NCBI GenBank assembly: GCA_046160725.1
Contig: JBJXHB010000040.1
Span: 1-6,758 of the forward strand
Length of the DNA: 6,758 bases
Source: JBJXHB01 sp046160725
GTDB lineage: Bacteria; Pseudomonadota; Gammaproteobacteria; Burkholderiales; Burkholderiaceae_C
Direction of reading: 5' to 3'
How positions within the stretch are numbered: position 1 is the stretch's first letter; each line of letters starts with the position of its first letter. The notes below the pieces were generated by a model. The model saw only the letters and a list, made by a program, of their open reading frames with translations, was not told the DNA's origin and ran no database searches. Made by a program: the position numbers and the translations under genes. This document shows, piece by piece, positions 1 to 4,015 of this stretch.

Positions 1-1251
1 CCCCTGGCGCTGCAGCAGCACACGCTGCGCAACGGGCTGCGCTTCATCCACGTGCGCACCCCGGGCAGCGCCACGGCAGCGGTCCAGGTCTGGTACCGCG
101 TCGGCGGCAAGGACGATCCGGCTGGCCGGTCGGGCTTTGCGCACCTGTTCGAGCACATGATGTTCAAGCGCACGCGGCACCTGCCCAACGAGGCCTTCGA
201 CCGCCTGACCGAGGACGTCGGCGGCCAGAACAACGCCTACACCGCGGAGGACGTGACGGTCTACCAGAATGAGGTCCCGCTGCACCACACCGAGCGGCTG
301 CTGTGGGCCGAGGCCGAGCGCATGTCCAACCTGACGGTGGACCAGGGCAACTTCGACAGCGAACGGCAGGTCGTGATCGAGGAGCTGCGCCAGCGCGTGC
401 TGGCCGACCCCTACGGCCGGCTGTGGGTGGCGCTGCCGGGCTACACCTTCGAGCGCCATCCGTACCGGCGGCCGGGCATCGGCAGCATCGAGGACCTGGA
501 GGCCGCCACGCTGGCCGACGTGCAGCGCTTTCATGCCACCTACTACCGGCCCGACAACGCCGTGCTGATCGTGGCCGCCGATGTCGAGCCGGCCGAGGCC
601 CTGGGCTGGACCCAGCGCTACTTCGGCCCGCTGCGCCGGCCGGCCGGCGCGGTGCCACGGGTGCGCATCACCGAGCCCGCCCGGCAACGCGACGTGCGCC
701 ATGCGATGACCGCGCCGCGCGTGCCGCTGCCGGCGCTGGCCCTGCTGTGGAAGGGGCCGCCGGCCGCACATGCCGACTCGGCGGCGCTGGCCGTGGCCGG
801 GGCGCTGCTGTCGGCCGGCGAGTCGGCGCGGCTCAACGAGGCCCTGGTCTACCGCGCGGAGGTGGCCCAGGCCGCCGGCTTCCAGGCCGACCTCTATGCC
901 GACGCCGGGCTGATCGCCGGCTATGCCATCGCCGCCAGCGGCAAGGCGCTGGACGACGTCGAGCGCCGGCTGCTGGCCGAGATCGAAAGGCTGGCCACGA
1001 AGGCCATCGCGGCAGACGAGCTGGACAAGGTGCGCGCGCGGCTGCTTACCAGCGCGCTGTCGCAGCGCCAGCGCCCGGCCGGCCAGGCCGCGGCCGTGGG
1101 CAATGCGGTGCTGGTGCGCGGCGACGCGCGCTGGGCCGACCGCGAACTGCCAGAGCTGCAGGCCGTCACCGCCGCGGACGTGCAGCGGGTGCTCCGGCGC
1201 TGGGTGCTCGGTGCCCGGCGCGCCACCGTCACCTACCAGCAGGAGGCCTGA
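1..1251 (+). CDS. M16 family zinc metallopeptidase, catalytic subunit (5' partial)
   Basis: The reading frame is open from base 1, and the residues before the first GTG (PLALQQHTLRNGLRFIHV) match the usual start of an M16 domain, so the true start lies left of the window and GTG at 52 is internal. About 416 residues are visible. The inverted zinc motif HLFEH is at residues 48-52 (bases 142-156). The third zinc ligand is probably Glu128 in SERQVVIEE, about 76 residues on, as in pitrilysin and mitochondrial processing peptidase. The middle YYRPDNAVLIVAADVE segment is typical of the M16 core. In the C-terminal half, the place where partner subunits carry R...GLxY reads LVYRAEVAQAAGF, so the substrate-binding R/Y pair is absent. 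That fits a catalytic subunit needing the next gene product. Family peptidases degrade peptides or process precursors. The physiological substrate is unknown, and localisation cannot be judged because the N terminus is missing. Confidence 0.93.
   Translation, partial: PLALQQHTLRNGLRFIHVRTPGSATAAVQVWYRVGGKDDPAGRSGFAHLFEHMMFKRTRHLPNEAFDRLTEDVGGQNNAYTAEDVTVYQNEVPLHHTERLLWAEAERMSNLTVDQGNFDSERQVVIEELRQRVLADPYGRLWVALPGYTFERHPYRRPGIGSIEDLEAATLADVQRFHATYYRPDNAVLIVAADVEPAEALGWTQRYFGPLRRPAGAVPRVRITEPARQRDVRHAMTAPRVPLPALALLWKGPPAAHADSAALAVAGALLSAGESARLNEALVYRAEVAQAAGFQADLYADAGLIAGYAIAASGKALDDVERRLLAEIERLATKAIAADELDKVRARLLTSALSQRQRPAGQAAAVGNAVLVRGDARWADRELPELQAVTAADVQRVLRRWVLGARRATVTYQQEA
1241..1246 (+). 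promoter_or_regulatory. Ribosome binding site of second M16 gene
   Basis: A perfect AGGAGG lies inside the last codons of the upstream gene, 7 nt before GTG 1254. It decides the start: the alternative ATG at 1308 has no comparable site and would remove 18 residues. Confidence 0.75.
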
Positions 1252-1253
1252 CC

Positions 1254-2657
1254 GTGGCCACACCCGGCATCGATGCACCTCCTCTTCCCGGCCGCGCGCG
1301 GCCGATCATGCTGCCGCCGCTACATGAGCAGCGCCTGGACGGCGGCCTGAGCGTCATCACCGCCACCCGGCGCGCGCTGCCACTGGTCTCGGCGCTGTGG
1401 ATGTTGCGCGTGGGCACCGAGGCCGACCCGCCGGGCCAGGCCGGCCTGGCGGCGATGGTGGCCACGCTGCTGACCAAGGGCGCGCGCCGCGGCGGTGCCG
1501 CCGTGGACGCGGCCACGCTGGCGCAGCAGGCCGAAGCCCTGGGCGGCACGCTGGACGCTGCCGGCGGCTGGCGCAGCACCACGCTGGCCATGACCGTCAC
1601 TACCGCGCGCCTGCCGCAGGCCCTGGCCCTGATGGCCGATTGCGTGCGCGCGCCGCTGCTGGCCGAGGACGAGCTGACCCGGGCCCGCACCCAGGCGCTG
1701 GACGGGTTGCGCGTCAGCCTGGCCAGCCCGGGCGAGCTGGCCGGCATGGTGGCGCGGCGTGCCTTCTGGGGCGCCACGCCGTATGGTGGCGTCACCACGG
1801 CGGCGTCGCTCGGGCGCATCCAGCCGGCCGACGTGGCGGCCTTTCACCGCCGCTGGTACCGGCCCGAGAACGCGGTGCTGGTGCTGGCCGGCGACATCGA
1901 GCCCGCAGCTGCTGCCGAGTTGGCCCGTGCCCACTTCGGCAGCTGGCCCACCGACCGCATGGCGGTGCCGCCGCTGCAGCATCCGCCGCCACAGACGCTC
2001 GCCGACCCAGGCCTGCTGGTCCAGCTGGGCGCCAGCGGCCAGAGCACCGTCATGCTGGCGCTGCCGTATCCCCCATCGGACACCGCACAGCGGCGCGTGG
2101 CCCAGGTGGCCAACACCGTGCTGGGTGGCGGCTACTCGGCGCGGCTGAACCAGGAGATCCGCATCAAGCGCGGCCTGAGCTACGGCGCCGGCAGCGACGC
2201 CGAGAGCCACCCCGGCGGCGGCATGGTGCTGGCCAGCGCGCAAACCGACCACAAGAACGCCGGCGCCGTGCTGACGGTGATGCGCGAGCAGGTGGCGTCG
2301 TTGCTGGCGGCCGAGGTGCCCGCCGACGAGCTGGCGGCCCGGCAGGCCACCCTGATCGGCGGTTTCGGCCGGCGCGTGGAGACCACCGGCGGCCTGGCAT
2401 CGATGGTGGCGGCGCAGCTGGCGCAGCAGCGCCCGCTGGCCGAACTCGGCCGCTTCGTCGAGGAGATCGGCGCCGTCACCGCGGCACAGGTGCGGGCTTT
2501 CACGCAGGCGCACTGGGCACCGGCCGGGCAACGGGCGGTCGTCGTCGGCGACCTGGCCAAGGCCGGCGACGGCCTTGTCGCCGCAGCCGGCATGGCCAGG
2601 CGACTGGATGCGGCCCGGCTGGACCTGGAGCAGGCGCAGCTGGAGGCCAGGCCATGA
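1254..2657 (+). CDS. M16 family peptidase-like protein, non-catalytic R/Y subunit
   Basis: The product is 467 residues from GTG 1254, normal for bacterial M16B proteins, and starts 3 nt after the stop of the catalytic subunit gene. Where the zinc motif HxxEH should be, the sequence reads GLAAMVATLL (residues 64-73), so zinc ligands are lost. The C-terminal half keeps the substrate-binding motif IRIKRGLSY (residues 302-310, Arg303/Arg306 and Tyr310) after the GGGYSARLNQE segment characteristic of the family. YRPENAVLVLAGDIEP (202-217) marks the end of the N-terminal M16 domain. Known bacterial M16B pairs work as heterodimers, one chain giving zinc and the other the R/Y pair, and this gene fits the second role. 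No signal peptide is visible at either possible start, since the N terminus is Pro/Arg-rich, so cytoplasmic action is possible. The end overlaps the next gene by 4 bp, implying translational coupling. Confidence 0.93.
   Translation: MATPGIDAPPLPGRARPIMLPPLHEQRLDGGLSVITATRRALPLVSALWMLRVGTEADPPGQAGLAAMVATLLTKGARRGGAAVDAATLAQQAEALGGTLDAAGGWRSTTLAMTVTTARLPQALALMADCVRAPLLAEDELTRARTQALDGLRVSLASPGELAGMVARRAFWGATPYGGVTTAASLGRIQPADVAAFHRRWYRPENAVLVLAGDIEPAAAAELARAHFGSWPTDRMAVPPLQHPPPQTLADPGLLVQLGASGQSTVMLALPYPPSDTAQRRVAQVANTVLGGGYSARLNQEIRIKRGLSYGAGSDAESHPGGGMVLASAQTDHKNAGAVLTVMREQVASLLAAEVPADELAARQATLIGGFGRRVETTGGLASMVAAQLAQQRPLAELGRFVEEIGAVTAAQVRAFTQAHWAPAGQRAVVVGDLAKAGDGLVAAAGMARRLDAARLDLEQAQLEARP
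2642..2646 (+). promoter_or_regulatory. Ribosome binding site of DUF2796 gene
   Basis: GGAGG lies within the end of the second M16 gene, 7 nt before ATG 2654. Together with the ATGA overlap it supports the chosen start and coupled translation. Confidence 0.7.
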
Positions 2658-3232
2658 CCGCCACCGCGGCGGGACGTTGGAAGCCTGTGGCCGGGCTTCT
2701 CGCGTCCGCCGCCTTGGCCGCAGCGACGCTGGCACAGGCCGCGCCGCCGCACCAGCATGGCGTCGCGCACCTGGACATCGCGCTGGATGGCGCCTGGCTG
2801 ACCGTCGACTTCAACTCGCCGCTGGACAACCTGGTCGGCTTCGAGCGACCGCCGCGCAACGAGCGTGAGCGCGGCCTGGTCCGCGAGGCGGCACGCAAGC
2901 TGCGCGAGGGCGCGCTGGTCGAGCCGCCCGCCGCAGCGGCCTGCAAGCTCGAGTCGGTGCAGTTCGATGCGCCGTGGCTGGACCCGGCGCTGCTGGCCGC
3001 GCCCGGGGCGTCCGCCCCGGCCGCGAAGCGCCCGCCCGGCACCACGCCGGACCACACCGAGCTGGGCGCACTGATGCAGTTCCGCTGCGCCGAGCCGGGC
3101 GCCTTGACCGAGTTGCAGGTGCGCCTGGCCGAGGCCTTCCGCGGCATCCAGAAGATCGAGGTGCGCATCGTCGGCCCGGCCGGCCAGCAGCGGCGCAGCA
3201 TGGGCCGCGGCGCGCGCACGCTGCGGCTGTAG
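2654..3232 (+). CDS. DUF2796/ZrgA-like periplasmic metal-associated protein
   Basis: The product is 192 residues. Residues 1-29 form a Sec signal peptide with a hydrophobic Ala/Leu core and probable cleavage at AQA|A after residue 29, so the mature protein should be periplasmic. It begins with HQHGVAHLDIALDG (33-46), followed by VDFNSPLDNLVGFER. This is the signature of DUF2796, the family of Vibrio ZrgA, a zinc-regulated protein linked to zinc uptake. Cys97 and Cys145 (MQFRC) sit where the family has a conserved pair, likely a disulfide. The C-terminal part (LTELQVRLAEAFRGIQKIEV, then RIVGPAGQQ) also fits. Odd feature: family members usually carry a His/Asp-rich stretch before the xxFxC strand, but here residues 113-136 are Ala/Pro-rich with a single His, so metal capacity may be reduced. 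It is the last gene of the M16 operon, and no ABC-transporter genes follow it here. Family call is firm; zinc role is inferred. Confidence 0.82.
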   Translation: MTATAAGRWKPVAGLLASAALAAATLAQAAPPHQHGVAHLDIALDGAWLTVDFNSPLDNLVGFERPPRNERERGLVREAARKLREGALVEPPAAAACKLESVQFDAPWLDPALLAAPGASAPAAKRPPGTTPDHTELGALMQFRCAEPGALTELQVRLAEAFRGIQKIEVRIVGPAGQQRRSMGRGARTLRL

Positions 3233-3303
3233 CAACGGGCATCGGTGCGGCACCGGCGCCGGATGCGCCTTGCTTCGCAGCGAGTCGCCACGGCCGCCCA
3301 GGC

Positions 3304-3317
3304 CCCCTGATCAGGGG
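3304..3317. promoter_or_regulatory. Perfect 14-bp palindrome, probable operator
   Basis: CCCCTGATCAGGGG is self-complementary over all 14 bases and is followed by TAT. Its size and dyad form fit a dimeric LuxR/FixJ-type helix-turn-helix regulator. Its centre (3310.5) lies about 42.5 bp upstream of the start site predicted from the -10-like CATACT at 3341-3346, the standard place for an activator overlapping the -35 region. The regulator is not in the window, so identity is inference. It is unlikely to be a terminator, because it lacks a T-run and a usable loop. Confidence 0.5.
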
Positions 3318-3346
3318 TATCGCATGGCCTGCCCCGGCCGCATACT
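3318..3346 (+). promoter_or_regulatory. Possible activator-dependent promoter
   Basis: CATACT (3341-3346) matches the sigma-70 -10 consensus at four of six bases. Seventeen bp upstream, the -35 position reads TATCGC (3318-3323), a poor match that directly abuts the palindrome. A weak -35 next to a dyad operator is what an activator-dependent promoter looks like. Transcription would start near 3353, leaving a leader of about 64 nt that contains the direct repeats. The prediction rests on spacing and one weak box. Confidence 0.3.
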
Positions 3347-3360
3347 CGACAGCCCGGGGC
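3331..3360. repeat. 7-bp inverted repeat in promoter/leader
   Basis: GCCCCGG (3331-3337) and CCGGGGC (3354-3360) are perfect inverted copies separated by 16 bp. They flank the possible -10 box. They could be a second operator or half-sites, but in GC-rich DNA a 7-bp match may be chance. Confidence 0.3.
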
Positions 3361-3363
3361 ACC

Positions 3364-3415
3364 TGACCCTTGCGAAAATCTGACTCTTGCGAACGATCAA
3401 ATCTGGAGCTTGCGA
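3364..3415 (+). repeat. Short direct repeats TGACYCTTGCGAA and third CTTGCGA copy
   Basis: TGACCCTTGCGAA (3364-3376) and TGACTCTTGCGAA (3381-3393) agree at 12 of 13 bases, with starts 17 bp apart. A third CTTGCGA (3409-3415) lies between the ribosome binding site and ATG 3417. The first two could be tandem binding sites or a small duplication. The third may be coincidence, or may tie the repeat to translation control. Confidence 0.5.
3405..3408 (+). promoter_or_regulatory. Ribosome binding site of PEP-CTERM gene
   Basis: GGAG lies 8 nt before ATG 3417. This favours ATG 3417 over the in-frame TTG at 3387, which would put ten polar residues ahead of the signal peptide. Confidence 0.65.
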
Positions 3416-3416
3416 C

Positions 3417-4001
3417 ATGCGCCACATCACCACCATTGCCCTGGTTGCCGGGGCCTTCTGCAGCCTGAATGCGGCGGCCCTCACGGTGCCCGGCAACGCC
3501 AGCAGCGTGGTCGACCTCGGCCTGTTTGCGGCAGGCAGCTATGACCTCACCGGCAGCGGCGTTGTCGACCTGTGCGGCAACGGCACCTTCCGCATGAATC
3601 CAGACGGGACGCCGAACGTTCCGGTCACCTGCTCGCACTACGGGCCGCAGTTCAACCCGAACGGGTCGTATATCGCCGATGGCAACTACGGCCCGGCGTT
3701 CCTGAACGCCAAATTGGGTGCCTTGATCGGCACGCTCAATGCGGCTGCCTACACCGGCGCCAATCCGACGGCCATGCAGGCGGCCGACTGGTTCCTGATC
3801 GGCTATGGCACCACCGTGGTGTTGGGGACCACAGGCCACATCTACGCGCTGGTCAACGACACCTTTCCGGTCAACAACAGCGGCGCCTTCGAGGTGACCG
3901 TGACGGCTGTGCCCGAGCCCTCGACTTATGCACTGCTGGCCGCGGGGCTGTTGGCCGTCGGCGCGACCACGCGGCAACGGAGCGCGGCCCGCCAGGCCTG
4001 A
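3417..4001 (+). CDS. PEP-CTERM sorted exported protein, LecA-like galactose-binding fold suspected
   Basis: The product is 194 residues. Residues 1-20 form a short Sec signal peptide (MRHITT, then a hydrophobic core ending near NAA-ALT). The C terminus is a clear PEP-CTERM signal: VPEPST at 165-170, a hydrophobic segment YALLAAGLLAVGA (171-183), then Arg186, Arg188 and Arg192. Such proteins are cut by an exosortase and released to the surface or biofilm matrix. No exosortase is in the window. The mature domain (about 24-163) has the order seen in PA-IL/LecA-type lectins: an early FAAGSYDLTGSGVVDL strand pair, NPDGTP, NYGPAFLNAKLGALIGTL, WFLIG, then GHIYALVNDTFPVNNSGAF (140-158). In LecA the equivalent Asp and paired Asn bind calcium and galactose; here they would be Asp148, Asn153 and Asn154. 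Cys53 and Cys72 may pair. The sorting call is strong, the lectin call tentative. Confidence 0.88.
   Translation: MRHITTIALVAGAFCSLNAAALTVPGNASSVVDLGLFAAGSYDLTGSGVVDLCGNGTFRMNPDGTPNVPVTCSHYGPQFNPNGSYIADGNYGPAFLNAKLGALIGTLNAAAYTGANPTAMQAADWFLIGYGTTVVLGTTGHIYALVNDTFPVNNSGAFEVTVTAVPEPSTYALLAAGLLAVGATTRQRSAARQA
3909..3992 (+). other. PEP-CTERM sorting signal
   Basis: Residues 165-192 of the exported protein: VPEPST, a membrane-spanning stretch rich in Leu and Ala, and a tail with three arginines. This is the recognition element for exosortase. The tail is less basic than the common RRR cluster. Confidence 0.88.
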
Positions 4002-4015
4002 TCCCCAGCGGCGAG

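Larger units (their letters stand above)
3233..3416 (+). other. Intergenic regulatory region before the PEP-CTERM gene
   Basis: This 184-bp gap separates the M16 operon from the PEP-CTERM gene. It becomes relatively AT-rich only from about 3374 to 3404. It holds a perfect palindrome, a GC-rich inverted repeat, a possible -10 box and a set of short direct repeats, each listed separately. No credible open reading frame or RNA gene is seen. A 5-bp hairpin (CGGTG-CGG-CACCG, 3243-3255) follows the stop of the DUF2796 gene but has no T-run, so a terminator cannot be claimed. Confidence 0.6.

Noticed and set aside
1320..2735. Long minus-strand open frame of 471 codons opposite the second M16 gene
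   Set aside because: It is a shadow of GC-rich coding sequence. The plus strand encodes a complete recognisable M16 protein, and the minus translation is a Gly/Arg/Ala/Gln-rich sequence with no domain.
2180..3253. Minus-strand open frame of 357 codons across the DUF2796 gene
   Set aside because: It overlaps two well-supported plus-strand genes and its translation has no recognisable motif. It is explained by high-GC third positions.
3243..3255. Hairpin CGGTG-CGG-CACCG just after the DUF2796 gene as a terminator
   Set aside because: The stem is only 5 bp and no T-run follows, so intrinsic termination is not supported.
3358..3373. Sigma-54-like promoter GGCAC...CTTGC upstream of the PEP-CTERM gene
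   Set aside because: The GG and GC dinucleotides are separated by 12 bases, not the required 10. The other TTGC copies have no GG at the right distance.
3387..3416. TTG 3387 as start of the PEP-CTERM protein
   Set aside because: It would place ten polar residues before the signal peptide, whereas ATG 3417 has GGAG at 8 nt and a standard signal peptide.
2811..3977. Minus-strand open frame of 388 codons opposite the PEP-CTERM gene
   Set aside because: It spans two plus-strand genes and the promoter region between them, with Arg/Ala-rich low-complexity translation.
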